Part shown: piece after piece, positions 33,566 through 41,979 of the stretch
How positions within the stretch are numbered: the first letter of the stretch is position 1
Layout: every line of letters begins with the position of its first letter
DNA from: Saprospiraceae bacterium
GTDB lineage: Bacteria; Bacteroidota; Bacteroidia; Chitinophagales; Saprospiraceae
DNA length: 61,280 nt
Reading direction: 5' to 3'
Assembly (NCBI GenBank): GCA_020437105.1
Contig: JAGQWR010000127.1
Span: forward strand, 1-61,280
Translations under genes and position numbers: made by a program
The notes under the pieces: generated by a model
What the model was told of the DNA's origin: nothing
Databases searched by the model: none
Seen by the model: the letters and a program-made list of their open reading frames with translations, nothing else

Positions 33566-34501
33566 ATGGCAAATATCCTTAATTGTCTGATCATTGGCTC
33601 CGGTCCTGCCGGATATACCGCTGCGATTTACGCGGCCAGAGCAAACATGTCTCCGGTTTTATATACAGGTGAACAGCCGGGCGGACAGCTTATGATCACT
33701 ACTGATGTAGAAAATTACCCGGGCTATCCGGATGGAATCATGGGACCTGAGATGATGGACCATTTCCAAAAACAAGCAGAGCGTTTCGGAACAGTCATTC
33801 ACCGGGAATTAATTACGAAGGTGGATTTCAGCGGGGATGTTCATAAAGCCTGGACAGAAAGTGGCACGCTGATCGAAGCACATACCATTATCATTGCAAC
33901 CGGGGCAAGTGCCAAGTGGCTCGGACTGGAATCTGAGGTGCGGTTAACCAATTTCGGGGTCTCAGCCTGTGCAGTGTGTGATGGCTTCTTTTTCCGGGGT
34001 AAGGAGGTAGCCGTTGTGGGTGCTGGTGATACTGCAGCTGAAGAAGCTACCTACTTGGCCAAACTTTGTCCAAAAGTGCATTTATTGGTTCGTCGCGACG
34101 AAATGCGCGCCTCCAAAATCATGCAGGAGCGGGTTAAAAGTATGGAAAATATTATCGTTCATTGGAACACCTCCACGGAGGAAATCCTTGGTGCCGAGGA
34201 AGTGGAGGCCGTTCGGGTTGTCAACAATATTAGCGGAGAGAAAAGTGTCATTCCCGTACAAGGTTTCTTTGTTGCCATCGGACATAAACCCAATACAGAT
34301 ATTTTTACGGACTGGTTGGACATGGATGAAACTGGCTATATCATCACCAAACCAGACAGTACTAAAACAAAAGTTGCCGGTGTTTTTGCCAGTGGCGATG
34401 CCCAGGACAAAATTTACCGCCAGGCTGTTACCGCAGCCGGCACCGGATGCATGGCTGCGCTTGATGCAGAGCGGTATCTGGTTGAAAAAGGAATCATTTA
34501 A
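33566..34501 (+). CDS. trxB: Thioredoxin-disulfide reductase
   Basis: The 311-residue flavoprotein reduces thioredoxin with NADPH in the cytoplasm. The FAD-binding motif GSGPAGYTAAIYAAR is at about 11-25, the redox-active pair is CAVC (Cys135 and Cys138), the NADPH motif is GAGDTAAEEATYL, and the C-terminal FAD motif is GVFASGDAQD. Length and order fit low-Mr bacterial TrxB. It has its own promoter candidate and terminator and appears to be monocistronic. No thioredoxin gene is adjacent. Confidence 0.96.
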   Translation: MANILNCLIIGSGPAGYTAAIYAARANMSPVLYTGEQPGGQLMITTDVENYPGYPDGIMGPEMMDHFQKQAERFGTVIHRELITKVDFSGDVHKAWTESGTLIEAHTIIIATGASAKWLGLESEVRLTNFGVSACAVCDGFFFRGKEVAVVGAGDTAAEEATYLAKLCPKVHLLVRRDEMRASKIMQERVKSMENIIVHWNTSTEEILGAEEVEAVRVVNNISGEKSVIPVQGFFVAIGHKPNTDIFTDWLDMDETGYIITKPDSTKTKVAGVFASGDAQDKIYRQAVTAAGTGCMAALDAERYLVEKGII

Positions 34502-34506
34502 AACCC

Positions 34507-34537
34507 GGAAAGCCCGAAATAGAATTTCGGGCTTTCC
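34507..34537 (+). terminator. Hairpin terminator after trxB
   Basis: A perfect 14-bp stem (GGAAAGCCCGAAAT at 34507-34520 with its complement at 34524-34537) closes a three-base loop just 6 bp after the trxB stop. The T tract is weak, so termination efficiency is uncertain. Confidence 0.65.
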
Positions 34538-34572
34538 TGCTTATATTACCCAATTCCCTTCCGAATAAATGC

Positions 34573-34580
34573 TATTTTTG
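34573..34580 (+). promoter_or_regulatory. Candidate -7 element for fba
   Basis: TATTTTTG matches TAnnTTTG and is 31 bp upstream of the chosen fba start at 34612. An ATG-equivalent upstream start at 34591 would lie within the leader. No -33 TTG was found. Confidence 0.45.
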
Positions 34581-34611
34581 TTTAACGCATTTGATTCAAA
34601 CAAGCTTTATT

Positions 34612-35697
34612 ATGACCACTCCTACAGCTACAAAATTCAGAACCGGAGTTCTATTCGGCGACGAAGTAACCGAGTTATTTAATTATGCCAACGAGCATAA
34701 CTTTGCCATTCCTGCAGTTAACGTTGTTGGCACAAACACTGTAAATGCTGTTTTGGAAACTGCCCGAGATGTAAATTCTCCTGTGATTATCCAGTTTTCT
34801 AATGGCGGTGCCAGTTTTTTTGCCGGAAAAGGACTCTCCAATGAGGGCGAAAAGGCAAGTATCCTGGGCGCTATTTCCGGAGCCATGCACGTACACGCCA
34901 TGGCCAAAGCTTATGGTGTTACCGTTGTTTTGCATACCGATCACTGTGCCAGAAAGTTACTCCCCTGGATGGACGGCATGATGGAAGCTAATGAGAAGTT
35001 TTTTGAAGCCCGCGGATATCCCCTATTCAGCAGCCACATGATCGATCTTTCTGAAGATCCAATCGAGGAAAACATTGAAACCTGCGTCAAGTATTTGGAA
35101 CGCATGAGTCAAATCGGCATCACGCTGGAGATAGAGCTAGGCGTAACTGGTGGCGAGGAAGACGGTGTTGACAATTCGGATGTTGATAGTTCCAGATTAT
35201 ATACTCAACCTGAGGAGGTTGCCTTTGCTTTTGAAAAACTCTCTGAGGTAAGCAACCGCTTTACTGTGGCAGCTGCATTTGGGAATGTTCACGGTGTTTA
35301 CAAACCTGGAAATGTAGAACTCAAACCAATTATCCTGAAAAATTCGCAAGAGTATCTACGCGAAAAACACAGCATTGAAGATCCAAATCCAATCAACTTT
35401 GTTTTTCACGGAGGTTCAGGTTCAAGTCGCGAAGAGATTCGGGAAGCAATTGAATATGGAGCTGTAAAAATGAACATTGATACAGACCAACAATGGGCAT
35501 TTTGGGTAGGTATTCGTGATTATTACGAAGAAAACCGCGATTTCCTCCAAGCCCAAATTGGTAATCCAAATGGAGATGATCAGCCGAATAAAAAGTACTA
35601 TGACCCACGGAAGTGGCTTAGAGAAGCTGAAAAAACATTCATTTCGCGCCTCAAACAGGCGTTTGATGATTTGGACTGTATAAACAGAAATGCATAA
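34612..35697 (+). CDS. fba: Class II fructose-bisphosphate aldolase
   Basis: The 361-residue enzyme interconverts fructose 1,6-bisphosphate with dihydroxyacetone phosphate and glyceraldehyde 3-phosphate. It is the E. coli FbaA-like (class IIA) long form. Zinc-site motifs are visible: VVLHTDHCARKLLPW (zinc His and catalytic Asp), SSHMIDLSED, and FHGGSGSS near the C terminus with the phosphate-binding loop. The NIDTDQQWAFW segment closes the active site. The start MTTPTATKF at 34612 matches family length; a longer frame begins at 34591. Together with pfkA 4 kb downstream, the window carries two glycolytic steps on separate transcripts. Confidence 0.95.
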   Translation: MTTPTATKFRTGVLFGDEVTELFNYANEHNFAIPAVNVVGTNTVNAVLETARDVNSPVIIQFSNGGASFFAGKGLSNEGEKASILGAISGAMHVHAMAKAYGVTVVLHTDHCARKLLPWMDGMMEANEKFFEARGYPLFSSHMIDLSEDPIEENIETCVKYLERMSQIGITLEIELGVTGGEEDGVDNSDVDSSRLYTQPEEVAFAFEKLSEVSNRFTVAAAFGNVHGVYKPGNVELKPIILKNSQEYLREKHSIEDPNPINFVFHGGSGSSREEIREAIEYGAVKMNIDTDQQWAFWVGIRDYYEENRDFLQAQIGNPNGDDQPNKKYYDPRKWLREAEKTFISRLKQAFDDLDCINRNA

Positions 35698-35699
35698 CC

Positions 35700-35730
35700 A
35701 AAAGGCTCTGAATTACTCAGGGCCTTTTTT
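35700..35730 (+). terminator. Terminator after fba
   Basis: AAAAGGCTCTGA pairs with TCAGGGCCTTTT (one bulge) around a five-base loop and is followed by T6. It overlaps the final bases of the convergent dnaG gene. Confidence 0.75.
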
Positions 35731-37669
35731 ATTTCGGAACAACCATGCGCAGTGTGTAGGCAATTTCATTGTGGATTTCTGCCAGGCGCTGCGCAACACG
35801 GAGTAATTGCATTTGGCGATCCAAATCAGCAGGGTCGCACGCTTTTAGTTTTTCCTGGTTCTGGTTTCGAAGTCGTTGCACCTTCCGAATCTTTAAGCGC
35901 AGCACAGACTCGACGCTATCATGGACAAAATTCTCCTGCGGATGCTTCTGGGTGCCTAATTCAATTTCCCATTTTTCAGACCATCCAGCACTTAATTCCC
36001 AGGGTGGTTGCAACAAGTCATAAGCCAATTGTCGAACGGCTGGTTCGGGATGTTTCAAAAAATAATTTTCGGAAACAATTGCTTTCCTGGAAACCATTCC
36101 ATGTACTTCTTCGACCAATTTCCGGTATAAGGGATCATCAAACTCGGAAATTACATCTTCGATTTCTCCGACAATATATTCCGCCACACTCAATCCTTCT
36201 TCAAATTGTTTATCCCCAAAAGCAATGAGCAATTGCACAATTTTACGCTCATTAAAGCTATCTGATCCAACAGGAGGTATTTCCGGAACCAGCTGCGGTT
36301 CCCTGGTTTGACCACTTATGCTATTCGCTGGCGCTGGCGGTGAAGATTTTCCTTCAGCTCGATTTTTGTGGTGCAGGCTTTGTCGTATCACCCCATTCAT
36401 CTCAGAGATCAACATAGACTCTTCCAAATCGAGTACCCGGGCACATTCTTTAATATAAAGACTGCGTTTAATGGCATCCGGAATTAGCGCAATACTGCCA
36501 ACAACATCCCGGGTAAGCCCGGTTTTTCGGATGGGATCATTGCCAACTTCTGCCAACAGACGCTTGGTCTTAAACAAGATGACATCCTCCCCATGCTCCT
36601 CCATAAAGGCGAGCATCTTTTCACCACCGAGCTTCCGAACCAGAGAATCCGGATCCTCTCCGTCAGGCAACAAAACAACACGCACATTCATGTCCTGCTC
36701 CAGGGCAATGTCCAGACCCCGGGTGGCTGCTTTCAATCCGGCAGCATCACCATCATATAATATAACCAGGTTTTGAGAGAAACGTTTAATCAGACGCACC
36801 TGATCAATCGTAAGGGCTGTGCCGGAAGATGCCACCGAATGAGCAATTCCCTCCTGAGCTAAGGATAATACATCTGTATATCCTTCCACCAGAATGCAAC
36901 TATCCAGACTCCGGATACTTTTACTTGCCTGGTGTATCCCATAAAGGACTTTACTTTTATGATAGACTTCTGATTCCGGAGAATTCAGATACTTGGGGGC
37001 ACGATCTGATTTACCCAGGATACGACCAGCAAAAGCAATAGGCTTGCCACTCAAATTATGAATGGGAAAAATTACCCGTCCACGAAAAAAATCAAAGTCT
37101 TTTGCGGTGGTCAGGCCCAGTTCTTTCAACAACTCCGGATCAAAACTATCTGAAATAGCAGCATCCGTAAAAGCTCTTTTTTGATCTGGTGCATACCCTA
37201 AATGAAAACGACGGATCGTTTCTTCCCGATATCCCCGGTCTTTAAAATAGGACAGCCCGATACTTTTGCCCAAATCAGATTCAAAAAGTTGCTCCTGGAA
37301 ATAAGTCTGTGCATAAGCATTAATCACATAAAGACTATCCCGATGCTGCCGAACCAGCTGTTCCTCCGGACTCCATTCAGCTTCCTCAATGTCAATGCCA
37401 TATTTGGCTGCGAGATACCGCAAGGAATCCGGGTAGGTCTGATGCTCATGTTCCATCAAAAATTTGATCGAATCACCCGCTTCGCCACAGCCAAAACATT
37501 TATAAAAATTCTTTGAAGGAGACACGGTAAAAGAAGGCGTCTTCTCATTATGGAATGGGCAAAGTCCGATCAAATTAGAGCCACGCCGCTTGAGACTGAC
37601 AAACTCCCCGACGACCTCTTCTACTTTGGCCGCATCCCGAATTTTATCTATGGTTTGTTGTGAGATCAA
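35729..37669 (-). CDS. dnaG: DNA primase
   Basis: The 646-residue primase makes RNA primers at the replication fork. The N-terminal zinc ribbon is intact (CPFHNEKTPSF with C-x2-H, then CFGC), at about residues 38-65. The catalytic core carries GRVIFPI, GRILG and a TOPRIM domain with LVEGYTDVL and LYDGDAAG (DxD-type metal site). The C-terminal third, which binds the DnaB helicase, is more divergent, as expected. No rpsU or rpoD is adjacent, unlike the classic macromolecular synthesis operon. The stop lies inside the fba terminator. Confidence 0.96.
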   Translation of the reverse strand: MISQQTIDKIRDAAKVEEVVGEFVSLKRRGSNLIGLCPFHNEKTPSFTVSPSKNFYKCFGCGEAGDSIKFLMEHEHQTYPDSLRYLAAKYGIDIEEAEWSPEEQLVRQHRDSLYVINAYAQTYFQEQLFESDLGKSIGLSYFKDRGYREETIRRFHLGYAPDQKRAFTDAAISDSFDPELLKELGLTTAKDFDFFRGRVIFPIHNLSGKPIAFAGRILGKSDRAPKYLNSPESEVYHKSKVLYGIHQASKSIRSLDSCILVEGYTDVLSLAQEGIAHSVASSGTALTIDQVRLIKRFSQNLVILYDGDAAGLKAATRGLDIALEQDMNVRVVLLPDGEDPDSLVRKLGGEKMLAFMEEHGEDVILFKTKRLLAEVGNDPIRKTGLTRDVVGSIALIPDAIKRSLYIKECARVLDLEESMLISEMNGVIRQSLHHKNRAEGKSSPPAPANSISGQTREPQLVPEIPPVGSDSFNERKIVQLLIAFGDKQFEEGLSVAEYIVGEIEDVISEFDDPLYRKLVEEVHGMVSRKAIVSENYFLKHPEPAVRQLAYDLLQPPWELSAGWSEKWEIELGTQKHPQENFVHDSVESVLRLKIRKVQRLRNQNQEKLKACDPADLDRQMQLLRVAQRLAEIHNEIAYTLRMVVPK

Positions 37670-37733
37670 TTTTTGTCCTGATTTCAGACAGAATGAAATT
37701 TCTGCCTGGATATTGCTGGAATAGAAACTTATC

Positions 37734-37741
37734 CAAATGTA
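37734..37741 (-). promoter_or_regulatory. Candidate -7 element for dnaG
   Basis: On the minus strand TACATTTG matches TAnnTTTG, 65 bp upstream of the dnaG start. A good -33 was not found. Confidence 0.4.
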
Positions 37742-37969
37742 ACAAATAATGTAAAGTAGCGCTATTTGTTAAAATCTTTAACTCAAAAAAACCACTAAAT
37801 AACACTCTGACAATCAACCAATTAAGTCATTTTTACACAAAACTTACAATTTCCATTCAACAATCATGTACCCAAAAGCCTTTTACTAACGTCTATAATA
37901 GCGAAAATTCGCAAGAAAGAAAAACAGCAGGAAACTAAAAATATATTGGGTGTTCTCATAGTGTGTGGG

Positions 37970-38013
37970 CTGCCCCGACGTCCTTCTTAGGATGCTCGGG
38001 GTAGTTTTTTTTT
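37970..38013 (+). terminator. Orphan plus-strand terminator (possible small RNA 3' end)
   Basis: CTGCCCCGA at 37970-37978 pairs with TCGGGGTAG at 37996-38004 (one G-U), an inner TCC/GGA extends the stem, and nine T follow at once. Both flanking genes, dnaG and the glucosaminidase-like gene, are on the minus strand, and the last plus-strand gene (fba) has its own terminator 2.2 kb away. The 367-bp gap 37670-38036 may therefore encode a plus-strand RNA. A small hairpin GCGAAAATTCGC is at 37901-37912. I could not match a known RNA family. Confidence 0.6.
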
Positions 38014-38036
38014 GCACTGTTCAACGCCCTGTTCGC

Positions 38037-38789
38037 CTATGAAACCGGCACATCAAAAAGAAACAAATCCAGAGATTCAATAATCTGAACAAGTTTATCT
38101 GCTTCTGTCTGACTTGAGTAATAACCTGCATTTAGCAATCCTTGTGCCCACCCTTTGTAATCAGTAGCACGAAATCGAAACAAATCCTGATAAGCTTCAT
38201 TTCGCAAAAGCAGGCTATGGGCTCGAAAGCTTTCCCAGGGTGTATGATATTTTGAAAGATCCAGTCCGTCTAATTCCAGGCATTCCGTGCCCTGCGAACA
38301 AATAGTGCCAAAGAAGTTGTTTCCCTGAATAGCCATGGGATGTTCACCAGCTCTGGAACTAATGAGGGCCTGTGCCAGTGTCACACTTGCCGGTATTCCA
38401 AACTTTTCCTGCTCTGAAATCGCTACTTTTGCAAAACGTTCGATAAAGGCCTGGCAACGGGTTAATCGGGCAAGGTCTATTGGTTCCAGCTCGGCTGGCA
38501 AGGCCGATGAATGAAAAAGTTGAGTGATATCAGATTGAGATTCCAAATGAGGATGACCTGTTAATAATCCAAAAGAGGACAAATTAGCCGGTGTATCAGT
38601 TTGGCTAACCTGACCGGCATTTGCCGGAGCATGGTATCCAATAATCAGGTGTACATCACGGCACAATAGTAAATAAAACAGCCCGAGTAAAATTAGAAAT
38701 TCAAACCAGTGCTGTTTTAAAAAAGAATCCCGCTCAAAGGTGCTGGAATTCTTTTTGACATGGGAAGATTGATAAGAGAACGAAGCCAT
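38037..38789 (-). CDS. Glucosaminidase-like (FlgJ/LytD-fold) membrane-anchored protein, catalytic Glu missing
   Basis: The 250-residue protein has a cytoplasmic Lys-rich start, one membrane segment (FEFLILLGLFYLLLC, about 29-43) and a C-terminal glucosaminidase domain (about 108-245). The family usually cleaves the peptidoglycan glycan chain. Matching features are IPASVTLAQALI, GNNFFGT and YHTPWESFRAH plus a late WAQGLLNAGYYSS. In active relatives the first stretch reads AQAILESGWG with catalytic Glu; here it is AQALISSRAG, with Ser144 at that place. Either the protein is a non-catalytic wall binder or another residue takes over. The start at 38789 follows a good promoter candidate; upstream ATGs would overlap it. 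Confidence 0.75.
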   Translation of the reverse strand: MASFSYQSSHVKKNSSTFERDSFLKQHWFEFLILLGLFYLLLCRDVHLIIGYHAPANAGQVSQTDTPANLSSFGLLTGHPHLESQSDITQLFHSSALPAELEPIDLARLTRCQAFIERFAKVAISEQEKFGIPASVTLAQALISSRAGEHPMAIQGNNFFGTICSQGTECLELDGLDLSKYHTPWESFRAHSLLLRNEAYQDLFRFRATDYKGWAQGLLNAGYYSSQTEADKLVQIIESLDLFLFDVPVS

Positions 38790-38806
38790 TTTTGTATATT
38801 TATATT

Positions 38807-38839
38807 CAAATATAAACATTTTGTTTTTATTATGGCAAA
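38807..38839 (-). promoter_or_regulatory. Bacteroidota-type promoter of the glucosaminidase-like gene
   Basis: On the minus strand TTTG (38839-38836) and TATATTTG (38814-38807) are separated by 21 bp, matching the TTTG-N(19-21)-TAnnTTTG consensus. It lies 18 bp upstream of the chosen ATG, so the leader would be very short. Confidence 0.55.
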
Positions 38840-38931
38840 TAAAAAACATTTTGTTTTATATAATTTTAGACTTTTCGAATACATAACTTAGTGTTATATT
38901 TACACTACCTTGGCTATAAATAAAAAGGCTT

Positions 38932-39783
38932 ATGCTGTTAGTTGCAGATAGTGGATCCACAAAAGCTGACTGGACCTTCGTCGGAGAAAACGGGTTGATG
39001 CAGAAGATCAGCACAAAAGGTATTAATCCTGTTTTCCATGATAAAGCATTCATTCTGGATGAATTGAAGCACCAGTTTGCAAACCAGGTGCAACCGGATT
39101 CAGTAAACAATGTATTTTACTACGGTTCAGGTTGTTGGGATCAGGAACGAAAAATGGTTGTACAGGATGCCTTGTCGCAATTATTTACAGTTGCCCGGTT
39201 TAACATAAAGCACGATTTGGAAGGCGCTGCCAGAGCAACCTGTGGGGATCAGCCCGGTATCGCCTGTATTCTGGGTACCGGATCTAATTCCTGCCTTTTC
39301 GACGGAAGTCAGGTAGTTGATAATGTGACCAATCTGGGCTTCCTCCTGGGAGACGAAGGCAGCGGAACCCACCTGGGCAAGGCTCTTATCCGCGCCTATT
39401 TTTATCGGGAAATGCCCGCTGATTTGCAGGATGAACTGGATCAACATTTTCCGGGAGGAAAGACAGATATCTTGAATAATATCTATCGATCTGCTGCCCC
39501 GAACGTTTATCTGGCATCTCTGGCCCAAATTGTCGCAAAACACGATGACCACGAGTACATTCGCCAAATGGTCAAAAAATCCTTCAGCGAATTCCTAAAC
39601 CGGCATGTATGTAAATATGAAGGTTTCAGGGACTTGCCTATCCATTTTGTTGGATCTATTGCCTTTCATTTTGGCGAAATCCTGGAAGAATTATTGCGTA
39701 AAAGATCCCTTACTCTGGGCAAAATTATCCGCAGACCTATTGATGCGCTTGTGGCTTTTCACATCCAGCAACAAGCGGTATAA
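38932..39783 (+). CDS. BadF/BadG-family ATPase, N-acetylglucosamine kinase-like
   Basis: The 283-residue protein belongs to the ASKHA superfamily, BadF/GlcNAc-kinase branch. The phosphate-1 loop is ADSGSTKADW (5-14), an internal ILGTGSNSCLFDG forms phosphate 2, and GFLLGDEGSGTHLGKAL is a strong marker of GlcNAc kinase-like proteins. It probably phosphorylates an amino sugar, perhaps recycled from peptidoglycan. The gene is shorter than human NAGK. It is followed 35 bp later by pfkA on the same strand, a sensible pairing for sugar catabolism. Confidence 0.82.
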   Translation: MLLVADSGSTKADWTFVGENGLMQKISTKGINPVFHDKAFILDELKHQFANQVQPDSVNNVFYYGSGCWDQERKMVVQDALSQLFTVARFNIKHDLEGAARATCGDQPGIACILGTGSNSCLFDGSQVVDNVTNLGFLLGDEGSGTHLGKALIRAYFYREMPADLQDELDQHFPGGKTDILNNIYRSAAPNVYLASLAQIVAKHDDHEYIRQMVKKSFSEFLNRHVCKYEGFRDLPIHFVGSIAFHFGEILEELLRKRSLTLGKIIRRPIDALVAFHIQQQAV

Positions 39784-39818
39784 TTTTTCCTTTACAACCC
39801 TACTAGCATTATTTGAAT

Positions 39819-40802
39819 ATGAGCGCAGATATAAAACGTATTGCCGTGTTAACTTCGGGTGGAGATGCCCCTGGAATGAATGCAGCTGTTCGGGCTGTGG
39901 TGCGTACAGCATCATCCCTGGACTTACATGTTTACGGCATCCGACGCGGATACGAAGGCATGATTGACGGAGATATCTTCAGACTGGAGCGTAGAGATGT
40001 CGGAAACATTATCCACCGCGGAGGTACGATTCTCAAAACAGCCCGGTCTGAACGATTTAAGTCCAAAGCAGGCAGGAAAGCCGCCTACGAATCACTGCTG
40101 GCACACGATATTGACGCCGTTGTTGCTATTGGCGGAAACGGAACATTTACCGGAGCAACCAAATTTGAAAAAGAATATGATATTCCGTTTATCGGAATTC
40201 CGGGAACCATCGACAATGACCTTTATGGCACCGATTTTACGATTGGTTTTGACACTTCCGTGAATACAGCTATTGAGGCAATGGATCGGATCCGCGATAC
40301 GGCAGACTCGCACAACCGCTTGTTTTTTGTAGAAGTTATGGGCCGTAATTCCGGGTTTATTGCTCTCAATACAGCCATTGGCAGCGGTGCTGAAAGCGTA
40401 CTCATTCCGGAAGTGGAAATGCCTGTCGAACGCCTGGTAGAACTCCTTCGCAAAAGCGCCAAGCGAAATAAATTATTTAGTATGGTCGTGGTTGCTGAAG
40501 GAAATAAAACCGGTGGTGCATCCGAAATAGCCGCAAAGGTTAAAGGGCAACTGGATATGTTTGATATCAAAGTAGCCATCATCGGACACTTGCAGCGCGG
40601 TGGTGCCCCAAGCTCAGCCGATCGGGTCCTTGCGAGCCGACTCGGACATTCTGCTGTATTGGCCCTTGTAGAAGGCAAAAAGAATCTAATGGTTGGAATT
40701 GAAAATTATAAAATCAGTTTCACGCCTTTCGAACAAGCCATCAGTATGGCCAAACCAATCAACGAGGACTTGCTTCGGATGGCCGAGACCTTAGCCATAT
40801 AA
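39819..40802 (+). CDS. pfkA: 6-phosphofructokinase
   Basis: The 327-residue enzyme phosphorylates fructose 6-phosphate. Motifs include LTSGGDAPGMNAAVRAVVR near the N terminus, GTIDNDLYGTDFTIGFDT (catalytic Asp in TIDND), EVMGRNSGF and HLQRGG. At residues 105-109 the nucleotide/Mg loop reads GGNGT, whereas E. coli PfkA has GGDGS; the Gly that favours ATP over PPi is retained, but the Asp is Asn107. A TTG at 39813 in frame could be an alternative start; the ATG at 39819 fits the family. The 3' end overlaps the convergent membrane gene by 44 bp. Confidence 0.94.
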   Translation: MSADIKRIAVLTSGGDAPGMNAAVRAVVRTASSLDLHVYGIRRGYEGMIDGDIFRLERRDVGNIIHRGGTILKTARSERFKSKAGRKAAYESLLAHDIDAVVAIGGNGTFTGATKFEKEYDIPFIGIPGTIDNDLYGTDFTIGFDTSVNTAIEAMDRIRDTADSHNRLFFVEVMGRNSGFIALNTAIGSGAESVLIPEVEMPVERLVELLRKSAKRNKLFSMVVVAEGNKTGGASEIAAKVKGQLDMFDIKVAIIGHLQRGGAPSSADRVLASRLGHSAVLALVEGKKNLMVGIENYKISFTPFEQAISMAKPINEDLLRMAETLAI

Positions 40803-41628
40803 AAATAGCCAGCGGAATTAAAAAATGCGGGAAGCGGTAAACAAACTCATATACATTTTGATGTAGGCTTTCCAGCCAAAATGCACCGTAAAAATTGGCC
40901 CAGGGTCTTGCAAAAGCAGTCAGGAATCCCCATAAGACACAGTAGATAACAGCTGGCATCAGCCACTTTCGTGGAAAGAAAAGCAAGGAAGCCGCCGCTA
41001 GAAAATCCAGCCATCCGGCCCAGATTAACAAGGTATTTGCGAGAGATTCCCGGACCCCCAAGCTGGATATTACCATCGAGGTAAAACTTTCAGGTCGGGG
41101 ATAATACCCAAATGCATACAGGCCATGGCTGAAAAAGGAAACTGCAACAGCTATTCGCATTGCCCAAATTAATCGGGCTGTCGAAGTGCGTTCCCGAACC
41201 AATAACCATAAAAATACCGGACTCCCAAATTGCAGGCTGTATTCAAACAATTGGCCCATGTGGTAAAATTTGTCCTTCCAGTATAATGCAGCTAAAAGGA
41301 ACAGTCCGCCAGCACCCCAAAGTAGCATATTGACCAATACATTGGGCAATTTTTTCACAAACATGGCAACCAACCCACAGGCAACATAAAACACACCCAT
41401 CAACATGATAAAAAGCTGAATTCGGGCATCTATTGCCGAACTCGTAACATATTCCTGCCAGGGAATGCCAAACCAGTTTTCTACAATCCCTCCAAGTAAT
41501 GCCTGGTCCCACAATAAGACCCGATAAGGCGGACTCCAAAAAAAATGTTGCCAGGCACGGCCCCAAAAAACACCAATCGTTGCTAAACGAATGACCTGGA
41601 AAAAGAAGTTTGAATATTTGGTATTCAT
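40759..41628 (-). CDS. Multi-pass membrane protein of unknown function
   Basis: The 289-residue protein has about seven hydrophobic segments (near LATIGVFWG, FIMLMGVFYVACGLVAMFV, MLLWGAGGLFLLAALYW, VFLWLLV, IAVAVSFFSHGLYAFG, LDFLAAASLLFF and FLIPLAIFIWL), so it is an inner-membrane protein. I do not recognise a family with confidence; conserved-looking features are WQHFFWSPPYR and HGLYAFGYYP. The ATG at 41628 (MNTKYSN) fits better than an upstream one at 41706, which would overlap cutA. It is divergent from cutA with only 12 bp between starts, and its end overlaps pfkA. Confidence 0.7.
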   Translation of the reverse strand: MNTKYSNFFFQVIRLATIGVFWGRAWQHFFWSPPYRVLLWDQALLGGIVENWFGIPWQEYVTSSAIDARIQLFIMLMGVFYVACGLVAMFVKKLPNVLVNMLLWGAGGLFLLAALYWKDKFYHMGQLFEYSLQFGSPVFLWLLVRERTSTARLIWAMRIAVAVSFFSHGLYAFGYYPRPESFTSMVISSLGVRESLANTLLIWAGWLDFLAAASLLFFPRKWLMPAVIYCVLWGFLTAFARPWANFYGAFWLESLHQNVYEFVYRFPHFLIPLAIFIWLRSRPSEASPR

Positions 41629-41640
41629 GTATCTTGCAGT

Positions 41641-41952
41641 ATGGGATTTATTGCAGTTTATATTACACACGAATCGCAAGAAGAAGCAAACAGGATATCC
41701 GAACACCTTGTTCGATCCAGGCTGGCCGCTTGCGCGAATATTTTTCCAATCAACAGCCTATTCTTTTGGGTTGGAGAACTCCAGCGTGACCTGGAATGGG
41801 TTTCCCTCGTGAAAACCCGACCAGAATTATGGGAAAAACTCGTGGAAGAGGTAGAATTACTCCACCCCTATGAAGTCCCTTGTATTGCGCGAATTGACAT
41901 GCAGGCCAATCAAAGCTATGAAGCATACATCCGGGAAGCCACAACAGAATAA
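41641..41952 (+). CDS. cutA: CutA1-like divalent-cation tolerance protein
   Basis: The 103-residue protein fits CutA1: I-A-V-Y-I-T-x(4)-E-E-A at the start, LAACANIFP, then E-W-V-S-L-V-K-T and the late HPYEVPCI, all hallmarks. CutA1 trimers are cytoplasmic; the family is linked to copper tolerance in E. coli, though the exact role is still uncertain. The promoter must lie within or overlap the start of the divergent membrane gene (41628), leaving little room for regulation. No transporter is adjacent. Confidence 0.92.
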   Translation: MGFIAVYITHESQEEANRISEHLVRSRLAACANIFPINSLFFWVGELQRDLEWVSLVKTRPELWEKLVEEVELLHPYEVPCIARIDMQANQSYEAYIREATTE

Positions 41953-41979
41953 GCTACCTTAACAAACACAGGAATTGGC

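Noticed and set aside
36471..36776. Open frames antisense to dnaG, clpB, mutS2 and the adhesin
   Set aside because: They mirror conserved genes on the other strand and have no signals or family resemblance of their own.
37861..38013. The orphan terminator region as 4.5S (SRP) or 6S RNA
   Set aside because: I looked for the SRP core and the 6S central bulge and saw neither.
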